Source: Syncephalis plumigaleata (taxonomy: Eukaryota > Zoopagomycota > Zoopagomycetes > Zoopagales > Piptocephalidaceae). Taken from it: a DNA stretch of 64,000 nt. This document shows, piece after piece, positions 47,401 through 58,061 of this stretch. The notes under the pieces are model-generated. The model was not told where the DNA came from, did not search any database, and saw only the letters and a list, made by a program, of their open reading frames with translations. The position numbers were made by a program, and so were the translations under genes. Numbering within the stretch: position 1 is the first letter of the stretch; the number at the start of each line of letters is the position of its first letter. Where the stretch lies: NCBI GenBank assembly GCA_025201365.1, contig JAIXMF010000008.1, positions 62,001 through 126,000 of the forward strand, given 5' to 3'.

Positions 47401-49090
47401 ATATAGACCAATGCCTATTAACATTACATTATTACTAGAGTGCCATTGCACGTCATGTACTTAATTTGCAACTATTACGTTTGGGTATCCAATTGCATCC
47501 AGAACGTGGTATTGCCAATTACGAATCATTCGAGACATCGTTCAATCATGGTGAGTAGAATGTACACTTATACTAGCATCATCGATGATGAATCTAACAT
47601 GCATGTATGTCATTAGCATGGGCCAACAATGGTGATTCTATTAGTCGCGAGTATGCCGGTACTAGTGCATTAAAGGGTGATTTCACACGGTAAGCATATT
47701 GCTGTCGTACATTTAGTAGATTTATATATCTAACTAACTTATTCGTTTATTATGGTTAATATATATGAAATAGCACGGGTAAGTAACTATTAGTTATTAG
47801 ATTGTAATAGAGTAATATGAATTGACCTGCAATCTTCCATCGATAATAGGTCGACGTAACTTTCAGGGTATGATGAATGATGCTACCAATTCATTAGCGC
47901 GCTTGTATCAAAATGCGTTTAGAGATTACTTCCGACAGGTAATACGAATGATACAACATGAACAATGACAATTGTTATTAACGTGTATGTACTACCGTTA
48001 TCTAGGCAACTATTGATTACTTCCTTGGTAATAAGGAGATTGACGTGTTTGTGCAAGTATTAACGACTAGTGGCAATCAATTACGTCAACAAAGTGAAGA
48101 AGAAAGATGGATGAAGATTAGGGCCAATGCAAGTAGGTTTATATGACATCTATATAGTGTGTGTATATATACATATATATTAAGTATATGTCATTAGTTG
48201 AAATTACCAGTAGTATTGTAATCGGTGAAGGTGAAATGCTACTCAATGGCTGGACATTATCATCTCCTGTTACACCACATACCATGTTAGTATACAATAA
48301 TCAAAAGCAATAGACATATTAACAACAACAACAACAACAATGATAATGATGATGATGATAGACAAGACAAATCATACGAGGAGAAGGTTGTGCTATTGAC
48401 GCAACTTGCATTGTACGTGTGTAGCTTCCATTATGGACTAGAGAAAGTGGTCGAATTTGTACGTATCTCACTCGATACAATTATGGAAATTCAACGAGGT
48501 AAATCAATTGATGAACATCATCATTTATAAAGTGAATGGATCTAACTTGTATTACATTCTAGGTGAATACATATTGTCAACGGCACGCTCGGATTACATG
48601 CGACCGGAAGACAATTACGGATTTATCGTGCATTATCGACCGGAAGGAGAAGCCACTCGATTCAACTCGGGTAGTATGCGCAATCATCGTAGTAATAATA
48701 ACATCACCAATCTGCTAGGACCGTCGACTAGTTTGAAGCGAGATCCAACGCGTTACTTTGCGTTTAAAGCATTATCGCCATGCATCGTAGGTCAGGCAAA
48801 CTCTCGACACAAGCATACGGGAACAGATGACGAAAAGCATCCACGATGTGTCGACATTGTAGCGGGTATTGTGGCAGAGATAGCGGTGGCATGCGAAAAT
48901 GTTGGTAATGGACGTAATGGAGATGAAGCACCATTAGTAGTGAAGAAACCGATTATTAGGTAAGCATTAAAGGAGGGTATATTCGTCATAGATTATTAAT
49001 ACGATACTTTTTATTAGTTTGGAACAAGCACTCGAGAATACAAGTCTAGTATCGAAGGTGGGACTTCGTTTACGACGTGTGGTATTCTAA
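44453..49090 (+). CDS. Sac-domain phosphoinositide phosphatase, INPP5F/SAC2-like
   Basis: Sac phosphatases remove phosphate from phosphoinositides. This one has the Sac2 architecture (animal INPP5F is a PtdIns4P 4-phosphatase of endosomes). The gene has many short introns and ends in VGLRLRRVVF (TAA at 49088-49090), about a thousand residues. The N-terminal Sac fold includes LYKEMQLVVQPD, QYVVYGCIGMITLHTG and an acidic disordered insert (45311-45800). The core shows RRFWWNEQIL, GMRYERRGVDESGSVANFVETEQ, FLQTRGS, EFDFHNECRGMRYENI and the catalytic Cys motif CMDCLDRTNVVQ (near 47335). WANNGDSIS.YAGTSALKGDFTRTG follows. An hSac2 homology region (VLLTQLALYVCSFHYGLEKV through PEDNYGFIVHYRPEGE) completes the SAC2 type. 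Start is the ATG at 44453. The junction near 45230-45300 does not keep frame in my reading, so one exon edge or base there is uncertain. Confidence 0.85.
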
Positions 49091-49168
49091 GGAGCAACTC
49101 TTTATCTATTATCGTACATGGTTCTTCCAACCAATTAGCGCTGTTAGCCTTTAACTATTGTTCTTATT

Positions 49169-49305
49169 AATAAATAATATTGCATATTCGTTGGTATCAC
49201 TGCCTATGTCATTACTAATAGTTAGCGAATAATTAACAAAACTATTAATGAGAACATTAACAAAAGGTAAGAGAACGGCATTAATAAAAGTCAATAGATT
49301 TTATT
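49169..49305. terminator. Poly(A) signals between SAC phosphatase and MFS genes
   Basis: AATAAA at 49169-49174 follows the plus-strand phosphatase stop by 80 nt. TTTATT at 49300-49305 is AATAAA on the minus strand, 29 nt beyond the MFS stop. The genes converge with 243 nt between stops. Confidence 0.5.
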
Positions 49306-49333
49306 TAATTATAATTAATTGTTAGTTGGTTGT

Positions 49334-51028
49334 TTAGTTATGTCCCTTGATAGATGGTGTAGGTGATGCTGGGACACTTGCTGATTCGCGTACCAGCTCA
49401 TCATTATTGGTAGAGTGTGTCGGTGTATGACGTCGTTCATACCACCAAACACTAGTGGCAGCTAGGAATACGAGAACGTGCAATACACCAATAACGACAA
49501 ATGGGCCACCTTGCCACCATTCATCGAATAGGGTGCCACCAAGCTTACTGGCAAGCATGATGCCTAGTCCACCTATAAGACTGTATACACCCGCAACACT
49601 ACCACGTATATCCGCGGGGACGTAGTAGCCACCGGCCAATGCCAGACTCGTCACGATGGTGCCAATTTCTCCAAGACCGATCAGGCACATCCAAAAGTAG
49701 TTGATGCCGGCGGTTGGTGAGCTTCCCAGGCCAAATCCGAAACAGCCGATGCAGCCTAAAAGACCTGCAACCATGACGGATACGCCACGGGAGAATCTAT
49801 CGGATAAAAATCCAAATAGTGGTGCGCCAAGTAGGGCGAATACTTGTGCGACACCGGACAAGGAACTAGCGATTCGGAATGCCTCACGACAACTCACCTT
49901 GATGTCTTCATTTTCATGGGATGGAGCACGCGGACACAATTGATGATCGATGTAGTATTGATTCACCCAAAGTGTAATAAACAACGAGACGACGATGGAA
50001 TCAGCGCGTGCTACAAATCCTGTAATGTAAGCTAGAGCCACTCGGGGATCCTTTCCCGCTAGTATACCACGCCAAAATAAAGTGTAGAGCGGTGGCTTTA
50101 CAACGGGAGTTGAACGTGGACGACCCGCTTCCACTAATGACTCTTGACCAGATATGATGGTCGTATCATTTTCTGATGATTGTGACGATGAACGGAACAA
50201 GAAGGCACGAACACTACGAGCGGGATCTCGATGTAAACCGAAAAACATAACGATTGCCACTACAAAAGCAATGGCACCACAAAGATAGTAGGTGGCGCGT
50301 ACACCTCGTGGTATATTGGCGTTATCCTTGCCGGCCAGTGCGGGTGGCAGACGTACGAGTACGAATACCGCGAGTAAGGCACCGATACCCGAGGCGACAC
50401 CGGCCATCGCAGAGATCTTGCCACGATACTGGCCACCGCTGTAGTCAGCGAGTGTAGCGGTAAGCATGGAAGTACCGGCCGCTACGCCAATGGCAAAGAA
50501 TAAGCGTACGAGTAGTAGACCGGGATAGACGTCACGTGGCACGGTATATAGGAAGAGACCGATGCACATAATCAGATAACTGATCACCCATACAGGACGT
50601 CGTCCAATTCGATCGGATAATGTGCCCCAGAGTACCGATGCAAAGATCGACATAATTTCATCGTAAAGGGTGAGCGAGCCACTGATGCTGCCCTTGCCCT
50701 CGACAATACCAATGATATCGGAAAGTACAAATGTTTGCGCAGCATTAAGGAAAACCGAGAAACAAATGGTAAACAAGGCACCGATCAATAGAGTGATCAG
50801 GTTGAATTTGGTAATGCCATGATTGACATCGATAAAACGGAAAATACGATGAAAGGACGGTGTAGTAGAAGTGGTAGCGCAGGAAGTATTGCCCGGTGCT
50901 AATGGTCGATTCTCCGAATGAATACCACCATAATGTCGATGTTCTTCAGCGGAGGAAGCTGCCAAAGAAGTTGTAGGAGGTACGGCAGCAGTAGCAGTGG
51001 CTAATTTACTTTCGCTTTTGCTTGCCAT
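49334..51028 (-). CDS. MFS transporter, 12-TM
   Basis: A single-exon gene for a 564-aa major facilitator superfamily protein of a cell or vacuole membrane; substrate unknown. About 65 polar N-terminal residues precede TM1 (FNLITLLIGALFTICFSVFL). The family motif A, GTLSDRIGRRPV, lies between TM2 and TM3. It is followed by VRLFFAIGVAAGTSMLTATLADYSGGQYRG, a motif seen in drug- and metabolite-type facilitators. A long Ser-rich central loop (RSSSQSSENDTTIISGQESL) joins the halves. The second half repeats the loop motif as FLSDRFSRG. An unusual Cys-containing loop (QLCPRAPSHENEDIKVSC) lies in the extracellular segment after TM7. The tail is polar. No indels are seen. The 5' leader on the minus strand is C/T-rich. 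Confidence 0.85.
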   Translation of the reverse strand: MASKSESKLATATAAVPPTTSLAASSAEEHRHYGGIHSENRPLAPGNTSCATTSTTPSFHRIFRFIDVNHGITKFNLITLLIGALFTICFSVFLNAAQTFVLSDIIGIVEGKGSISGSLTLYDEIMSIFASVLWGTLSDRIGRRPVWVISYLIMCIGLFLYTVPRDVYPGLLLVRLFFAIGVAAGTSMLTATLADYSGGQYRGKISAMAGVASGIGALLAVFVLVRLPPALAGKDNANIPRGVRATYYLCGAIAFVVAIVMFFGLHRDPARSVRAFLFRSSSQSSENDTTIISGQESLVEAGRPRSTPVVKPPLYTLFWRGILAGKDPRVALAYITGFVARADSIVVSLFITLWVNQYYIDHQLCPRAPSHENEDIKVSCREAFRIASSLSGVAQVFALLGAPLFGFLSDRFSRGVSVMVAGLLGCIGCFGFGLGSSPTAGINYFWMCLIGLGEIGTIVTSLALAGGYYVPADIRGSVAGVYSLIGGLGIMLASKLGGTLFDEWWQGGPFVVIGVLHVLVFLAATSVWWYERRHTPTHSTNNDELVRESASVPASPTPSIKGHN

Positions 51029-52367
51029 TGTCGTAAAGATAACAAACTAATAAACGTTAATAATAATAATAATGAAGAGAATAGGTGAATGAGCAATGAC
51101 GATAAAGAGAAGAACGAGCGAGCGAGTGAGGACTATGAATGACGAATACACATTACTCGGCGCTACAGTGTTGCTCGACGGAATGACGACGAAAGAGAAA
51201 AGAAGAAAAGAAAGGGTAAGGAAAAACAAGAGGAATTCAATATGAACGAGTAGAACACGATAAATGAACAGGTTCACCTAAGGGGTGAAGGGGAGCACGG
51301 CAACTAGATAGAATGGGTATAGATACGATTCAGTTATATAAATATACGCATAGAATCTTGAAAGAAAGTAACAGCGTGCTTGTTAGTATCTGTGCCGTAT
51401 AAAAGTAAATTAACAGTAATGATGATACGATCAATTCATAAGGGAAGGCAAAAGAGATAAAGCTAGAGTCACACCGCTAAATAAATGTTGAAAGCAGTAA
51501 TAATATGTAGGAATGGTTGCTTCATCATTAAGACGTATGGATAAATAGCGTTTATCAGATTGAAAAAGCTCGGGATATCTCGGCATGGGAGTATGAGGAC
51601 AGGCCACGTACTACCAAATTCAATTTATTGAAGGGAATTTAGAAGAATGGAATATTCGATAAGGCGATACATGTAGTGCTAGCTCGTATGTTAATTATCA
51701 GATGAAGACGAGTACAAAGAGGTGTAAGATGAATTGACTGCTATTAATATCACAACTATTGCCATTATCATAATCATCCTTAGTTACGTATTCTACGAGT
51801 AAGTTAGTTAGTTGGCTGACATCAATTTGTCTCATAGTTTCTCTTGTTGTATTGTAATGCTCGTTCGACTTGTACAGTATCACTAAATTAAAAACAGTTA
51901 ATATTTCATACTAATGTAAAGAAAGACGAGTGATTATTATCGTAATATGATAAAAGAAGGCGAACGAAGTGGATGAACCAGTCGAGTGGTACAAAATAGG
52001 AAAAACATAAGGCCGGTGGTTTAGTTCTGTGACCACATTTCGTCTGCATCTATCTCTTGTGACCGAGCTTTCAATCCAGTACATAAACCAGTTTCTGGTA
52101 CCATAGATGTTGTCGTATCCTGCGTGTCCCCAATGAATCAAGTTGGCAAATAACAGAATGCTCTCCCTTCCTCTTTCGCTTGCCCCCTCTCTCTCTCTCT
52201 ATTTATTCCTCTCTATCTGTCTCTCTTTAGTGCTAATTTGTTGGTAAAGCATCCTTGATCGAAAGGATACGTTACATCTAGATGAACATTTTTACTTACT
52301 TTTAGTCTTTTAATTGCTAATTTATTCATATCATAAGATACATATACATATACATATACATTCCATA
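51029..52367. other. Intergenic between divergent MFS and 7TM gene B
   Basis: About 1.3 kb with no gene I can support. Purine-rich plus-strand sequence (51060-51240) is the MFS leader. A C/T repeat tract (about 52185-52228) and a CATATA repeat (about 52339-52361) precede 7TM gene B. The minus-strand frames of 60-76 codons here lack domains and plausible starts. Confidence 0.5.
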
Positions 52368-53352
52368 ATGCCCTTCATTGATTATTCTAATCCAGAACAC
52401 ACGGAATGGGTCAAGAATGCCGAGAAAAAGAATGGCATTTCATTTCATCCGTTGGGCGAGATTAGCATGCCAGACTTTTACATGGAAGCAACCGGAGATA
52501 TAGTAGAGCAGCGTGGTCGTTTAATGGGCCTACAATTCGAATTGATAATTGCCGTGGCTGCCCTATATCTGTTTGGCCGAAATCTCGTCAAGACCTGCAA
52601 TGCACTCGTATCGAGGCCGCACGCCCTACCGCTATGGTTCTCATTTATATCTGCATTCTTTGGTACGGCAATTGGTTTTGTATTTATACTGTTACCATTG
52701 ACGGAAAAGCTTAATTGTCGCAAATTGGTATGGGCCGAGTCATTCGGTATGAGCATTTCCATGCTTTGCAATAGCACGATACTACTGTACAAAGCATACT
52801 TGGTGCTATACAAACGAAAGTGGATCCTATACGTGGGCATTCCCTTAATAATACCGCAGATTGGTTTCGCGGTTCTGATAGTGTTCTACAGCTTCTACAT
52901 TGCAAAAGCAAACGTCGGTTGTCTAACCTTCTATCCCGAGTTCATCATATGGTATTGGGCGAGTGTCAACACACCGCATAATATACTATTCTCTGTTATC
53001 TTCTGCTTCGTCACCTACAAACAGTACAAAATATTGGGTTCCGACATCTGGAGACGCTTGGCTCGCGAGGGCATACAAACCATGAGCCTTGCTCTATTGT
53101 GCAATATTCTCTCTACCATTATTATCGTATTCTTTCCGAGTACCATTAATAAGGACATACTACTGCTTGTGGATTGGTAAGTGACGTAATGAAGATATGG
53201 AATGAAACCTGACTAACATCATACTAATTAGGACGGTAGTCAGCACGATATTGACTAATCATTGTTGTAACACTCGAGAGAGCACCACAACAGAACGTAA
53301 TCCAAAGACTGACAAAATGCTTAATCTATCTCAAATCAATACGGCCCACTAG
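52368..53352 (+). CDS. Orphan seven-transmembrane protein B
   Basis: Two exons (52368-53176 and 53232-53352) give 309 aa. The start is the ATG at 52368 (MPFIDYSNPEHTEW). About 65 polar residues precede seven hydrophobic helices: LIIAVAALYLFG, LWFSFISAFFGTAIGFVFIL, ESFGMSISMLCNSTILLY, WILYVGIPLIIPQIGFAVLI, NTPHNILFSVIFCFVTY, SLALLCNILSTIIIVFF and ILLLVDWTVVSTIL. Aligned with gene A it shares LIIA at TM1, a Cys-bearing loop before TM3, LLKAY/LYKAY, the KQY...GS..W..L..(D/E)G stretch before TM6, and the same phase intron inside the VDW Trp codon. These mark one gene family. No G-protein-coupled receptor class motif is recognisable. A secreted-peptide gene lies tail-to-tail, 206 nt away. Confidence 0.8.
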
Positions 53353-53467
53353 TTTGACAGGTTTTACCGTTTAAATTACGTAGAACTTGATCAATCCAAC
53401 TGTTCAAATAAATGATCATATTATCGATGATACTTTTTATACGAGTAATGATCAGAATACGCCATGT

Positions 53468-53480
53468 TTATTCAATAAAT
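53468..53480. terminator. Bidirectional poly(A) signal TTTATTCAATAAA
   Basis: One 13-nt palindromic element gives AATAAA on the plus strand (53475-53480) for 7TM gene B and AATAAA on the minus strand (TTTATT, 53468-53473) for the secreted peptide gene. Confidence 0.6.
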
Positions 53481-53558
53481 GATTGATATTTATGTAATGG
53501 AATTGAGGAATAATATGACTTGAATATTTATATCTACATGATGGCGTTCCTGGCTTGT

Positions 53559-53780
53559 TTAGTTATGCTTATGGGCACCACTGACAGCGTCATTAGCGAT
53601 ATTGCCAAGGCCACCAAAAGAGGGCATAAGAGAATGGTCATTCGAAGAAAGAATAGAAATACGGCCTTGAGAAGTACGGCGTTCGATAACAGGACGACGC
53701 ATTCTATTAGGCTTAGCTTCAATAGTGGCCATACTAGCGACGACGGCGACGGCAATAGCGATGACGGTAGAGAGCTTCAT
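53559..53780 (-). CDS. Small secreted peptide precursor 2 (73 aa)
   Basis: The 73-residue product begins MKLSTVIAIAVAVVA, nearly the same as the 40-aa precursor at 1782-1904 (MKFSAIIAIAVAVVA). A signal-peptidase site probably follows IEA (residues 20-22). The propeptide-like stretch contains MRR and IERR; cleavage after the latter would release a 38-residue chain starting TSQGR and ending AHKHN. No Cys is present, so it is not a disulfide-rich effector. Upstream DNA (minus strand, 53781-53998) shares several blocks with the first gene, including 16 and 13 identical bases. It is convergent with 7TM gene B. The family and function are unknown to me. A plus-strand frame covering the same bases (53520-53816) is its shadow. 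Confidence 0.65.
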   Translation of the reverse strand: MKLSTVIAIAVAVVASMATIEAKPNRMRRPVIERRTSQGRISILSSNDHSLMPSFGGLGNIANDAVSGAHKHN

Positions 53781-53998
53781 GTTGATGTTGGTCTGGTAGA
53801 ATCGATAGACAGATAAACAGACTAGAACGAAAGTAGAAAGTAGTAATGAGAGTAAAATAGAACGAAAATACAGAGCAACGATATATACGAGTAGTGATAA
53901 TAGAAGTAGAAGAGAGTAGAAGAGCGAGTATGAGCATATAAATTAGCATAAGAGGAATGACCTCATTACACGCAAGAGCGTTTACCTCATCCTTGCAT
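53781..53998 (-). promoter_or_regulatory. Promoter and leader of secreted peptide 2
   Basis: Read on the minus strand this region holds ATGCAAGGATGAG (53986-53998), a TTTATATG TATA-like block (about 53934-53942), then CATACTCGCTCTTCTA (53917-53932) and a C/T-rich leader. The same blocks occur in the same order upstream of the gene at 1782. Confidence 0.55.
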
Positions 53999-54280
53999 CA
54001 CATCATTGATTGATATTGGCAATACGTGTATGATTTGCAGCGTAGTGCATAACCTGGTTTAACATTGCAGTTGCTTCCAGATCATTGACTAAATACAAAG
54101 TTCTGCACAACAAAAGCGCATTACATTTACGTTCTTATTACGAGTCTTTCATATCGCATTTCTTATCTATCATTTATATTATTTATCAGAATAGCTGGCT
54201 TCTATGCTAGCAAATTCAATAAAGACGTGTCATTTCTTGTTAAGTTATTTGAATACATATATTTATATAATAGAAACAGA
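53999..54280. other. Intergenic: peptide 2 upstream and F-box 3' flank
   Basis: AT-rich. I see no gene. The open frame at 54227-54517 (plus) is an F/C-rich antisense shadow of the acidic tail of the F-box gene. Confidence 0.5.
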
Positions 54281-56378
54281 TTAAAGACGAGGCATACTGA
54301 AAAGAGCGTACTTGCCACCGCCATTTGGATTGATCATACATACGTTAGCGCAAGAAATACGAAAGTAGGGCAAGGGTTTACTATCGTCTTCCGCCTCCGT
54401 CTCTGTTTCTTCTGCTTCTGCTTCTTCTGCCTCTACCGCTGCTTCTGCTTCTGGCGTATTGTCTTCTGTAGTAGTCTCATTATTCTGCTCGGTGATTGTA
54501 TCCTTCTCTTCAGATAATGATTCATTGGTTTGTTCCGTTGCGATAAGCCGTTCTAGCCATGCTTCAGTTGGTTTATACGTATTACCCGTCGACATGTCCA
54601 TAAAGTAGCTTATACTACCATCTATGCCCGATAGTACACATACAGACTCGAGGACTGGCCAGAAAAAGTTGTAAGCCTCACAAGGGATACTTTGTAGTAG
54701 GTTGCCATTAGTAGCATCGAGTACATCGAATAGTTTGTACTGTTGCACTAGTACAATATTCTGACTGCACAGCGGTGTGATTAGATTAGTGCCAACTGCA
54801 CGAGACCACACGGGTTCTACGTTGCCCTTGGATGTCGAGGAATGACGCACGTCAACAAGCGCAAGTAGTGAATGAGGAAGCTCGCCGCCTGTGTGTATCT
54901 CCGAGTCATTGGTATCGTAGATCGAGATTAACGAGTAACCGGGACTGTACTCTTGCGCATCAAGTAGTAAATTGAAATCATCTTCATCCGTCAATGAAAT
55001 GGGGAAATCTTTGAAATAAATCTTGCCTCGTTTTATACTTCGATACGCGGGTTGTATCGCTGTAACTCGATATATTTCCCATTCAATCGCTAAATAGTAA
55101 GAGTTGTCCGAATTAACCGCGTTATCCTCATCCGATAATTGCATATTCTTCAACCAACGATATGTAAGAATATCCGCGTGATTAACGGTAACCGCTTGAA
55201 TATGCGCCGATGACTGTTTGTATATCTCTGTCGTTCCTTTAATCCAACGACGTCGTCGCATATCGTACACGTTGAACCGATGCATTCTCTTCATCGTAAT
55301 CGCGTTGATTCGATAGTCCTTCTCGGCCTCCTCAGTGTATTCAAGCATGGCTGACTCGTCAATAGCCAGTCGTCGTACATACCCATGGAATTGGGCAGTG
55401 TATCGTCCAGTTGAGTTTCTTCGCCCGTTTGAATAAATATCGGAATAAATTCGGCACCCTGATCGTCCATATTGGACCATGAAACGATCACTTTACGCAA
55501 GGATTTGGTTCATTAACTAAACTGAACGGCGATCCCTCTGAATAGTAGGAAGAGGTGGTGTTGCCACTTCTTTGATTATCCCTCCAGTGGATTCCCGGTA
55601 GTCCCGCATCGTCTTGCACCAACATAGTATCCGATAATCGAATAGTTCCCCATAAAATACAGAAACTATTTGTAATCTCCATATAGGTTTGTTCTTCTAG
55701 TTCACCCACCAAGCTTGGTATGTGCAATTCTTTCCAATAAACGTCTTCGGTGGTGGTAGCCGTTGCCCCATTGCTAAATACATCGTGACGAATTGCCCAC
55801 ATTCGTTTACCCTTCTTCTCGTGAAGTAAAGATCCCCATGCGTTCATACCGTTAATCTCCAGTTGTACCTTGTCATCGATGGGCAGTTGGCATTCTCGCA
55901 TATGCCATTGCCCCGTTGTTAGCACGTTTGACGTTAATTTCCTACGATAATAGGCATGATACCAGTTTACATCCGGCCATTCGTAAGCTACAACACTAGG
56001 ATCCTTGTAACTTATGACGGTGGTCGAGTTGAGAGATCCGGGATTGCTTGCGTTTAGTTTGCAATTATCGAGTAGCGTAGCTAGTGCGTCCACGTCACTA
56101 TCGCTATTTCCTAGTGGATCGGGGAAGTGTCAATATTGCTCGTTTGCGGCCGTAATACCTTGTCTTGTCGGTTGAACCATGACACCAGTCACGTTCTCGC
56201 CAATCCTCAAGACAAAAGTTTGGCAGTATCGGTTTTTCCAGTAAGCCGGTTCCTTGGCAATTAAGTTGTAAAGAAAGCGACAACTCGTGGTAAATAGGAT
56301 ATGCTCTTTATCGTCTATGAATTGACATAAATAAAGCAGAATCTCGGAGTGAAGCCTTAACAGTTTAGGAGAGGACAT
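54281..56378 (-). CDS. F-box protein with acidic C-terminal segment
   Basis: F-box proteins recruit substrates to SCF ubiquitin ligases. The N-terminus (MSSPKLLRLHSEILLYLCQFIDDKEHILFTT...AYWKNRY) fits an F-box helix set. The middle and C-terminal parts have repeated beta-rich W/Y/D-containing segments (for example GYSLISIYDTNDSEI, VLVQQYKLFDVLDATNG, ESVCVLSGIDGSISYFMDM) that could form a propeller, but I cannot assign a family. Near the end a Glu/Ala/Thr-rich acidic stretch (about 54385-54540) precedes a conserved-looking tail. A 48-nt intron at 56111-56158 (GTATTA...CTAG) removes an apparent in-frame TGA. Two single-base losses (near 55382 and 55492) interrupt the frame; restoring them gives exactly 684 codons. 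Confidence 0.72.
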
Positions 56379-58061
56379 TTTATAAGAGGGAGGAAACGAG
56401 CTAAGCAGTAGAGCTATGAGTCGAGCAACAAGAATATCGCTTATTAAGTATGAAGGAATGGAATGGAAAGCTTGAGGTCACGGGTGTTAGTAGTAGGGCG
56501 GTGTTGGCGTATGAGTCACCGTTTTGTTTACGACGAAAGCAAAGGTCTAATTACCAATGAGGTATCGTCTATAAATATGGGTCCTTGGCATGGAGGATAT
56601 GCTTACTTCCTTTTGTAGATCAACTGCTTCTCCGAATTCTATTAATATTGCACGTATGTCAAGTAGAATCGTAACATTCTCATTCCTCCTACTCATTACG
56701 CTCATTCGCTCCGTATTCCTTGCATAGTACACTCGTTCCTTCTGCTCAGTATATTCATCCATTTCTCTCTGCTCTTGGATTCCTCGCGCGCTCTACTCAT
56801 TCACTTCTCTAAGCTCTCGTGTTCTACCCATTCTGCTCTGCTCTTTACTCATTCACTTCGTTCATTCCTCTCATTCCTCTCATAGCTTTCCTCCTTCGCT
56901 TTGTGCTGTTATGATTAGCTGTTATTGTCATTAAAACGATTCTTACTTTACTATACTGCGCCAGCATCACTAGTTAACACTTGTATACGTGGGATATGTT
57001 CCCTTTAATCATTGTTATTAATAAATACTAAGAAATTTATTAACACTCTATTACAAGATTCAACCTCATTTATTAATAAATAATATTACCGCAATGCTTT
57101 TATTAATCCTAAAGAGTAGCTCCAATATATCCTATGACTACTTGCATGCTTTAAGCATATCATTTACTAGATTACTTTTCTTTTGCCTATTATCTTTTTC
57201 TTCTTGTTTTCTTAATCACGAAGTAGTCATACTTACTTTAATGGTAATGCTCTTTATCGAATAGGCCTTATACTCGCATTAGTCTAAAAGATGAACAATA
57301 CCTGAATCATTTCAACTAACTGGCGTGTACTACAATGTACTACATTAGCGCTGCATTATGAACTGACTCATAATTGCCAGTACACATACTTGATTGCACA
57401 ATTAGTTTGATCTCAGCCATCGTTATAGTGCATGGATATATACTAGTAATTATTCACTAATATTCTAATGAGTTGCAATAAGATTTGTTGTTTCATTAAT
57501 GAAAACGATATGAAACCTACAATGATCATGGCGCAATGATCACGTACGTATCATTTAATCATCTATCTACTCATTTGTATAACGAGCAATGCAATGCAAT
57601 GCAATAGTAAATGACTCATATTTACTAGTCGATTGACTTTTCATGAGTAAGCGTGAACTATTTCATTTAATCCTTTATTACAAATTGTCACATGTAAATA
57701 CGTCATATGCCACGCTATTCGGGCAATTAGAGGATAAAATAAAAAGGCGACACCACCGAGAATGATTTTCCCTTTTCTCTCGTCGCTCCCCTTCTTTGCT
57801 ATCTACTCACGCGTGTTCTGTAAGAAACGCTTTTTTTCCTACTCGTTCTTAATTCCCCTTTGGCATTATTTACTTGTATCTCTACTACACGCTGAGCTAT
57901 CGAGCAATTCCCCTCTAGGAGTGGCTTATTTATTAAGCGTGTACTGAATACAGCTTTAGTTAACTCACCTCCCCTCCTTCGTTATTATAGCTATTCTTCG
58001 TGTTATTTTTACGACTATCCGGTGGTAGTATCAATAGTGTAACTGTAGTGCAGTTATCACC
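56379..58061. other. Long intergenic region, pyrimidine-rich repeats, no gene seen
   Basis: About 1.7 kb. The part at 56660-56890 is rich in C and T on the plus strand with frequent CTCATTC/CATTC(C/A)CT units. It lies upstream of the minus-strand F-box gene. The centre (57000-57760) is AT-rich with several short (TTATTAATAAAT-like) palindromic patches. The right end is the ABC-transporter promoter, again C/T-rich. Short open frames (56547-56762, 57762-57947) have no support. Confidence 0.5.

Noticed and set aside
53520-53816. Plus-strand 98-codon ORF
   Set aside because: It is antisense to the secreted peptide precursor, which has the signal sequence, a paralogue and a conserved promoter.
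56130-56132. Premature stop making the F-box gene a pseudogene
   Set aside because: A consensus 48-nt intron (56111-56158) covers the TGA and joins the exons in frame.
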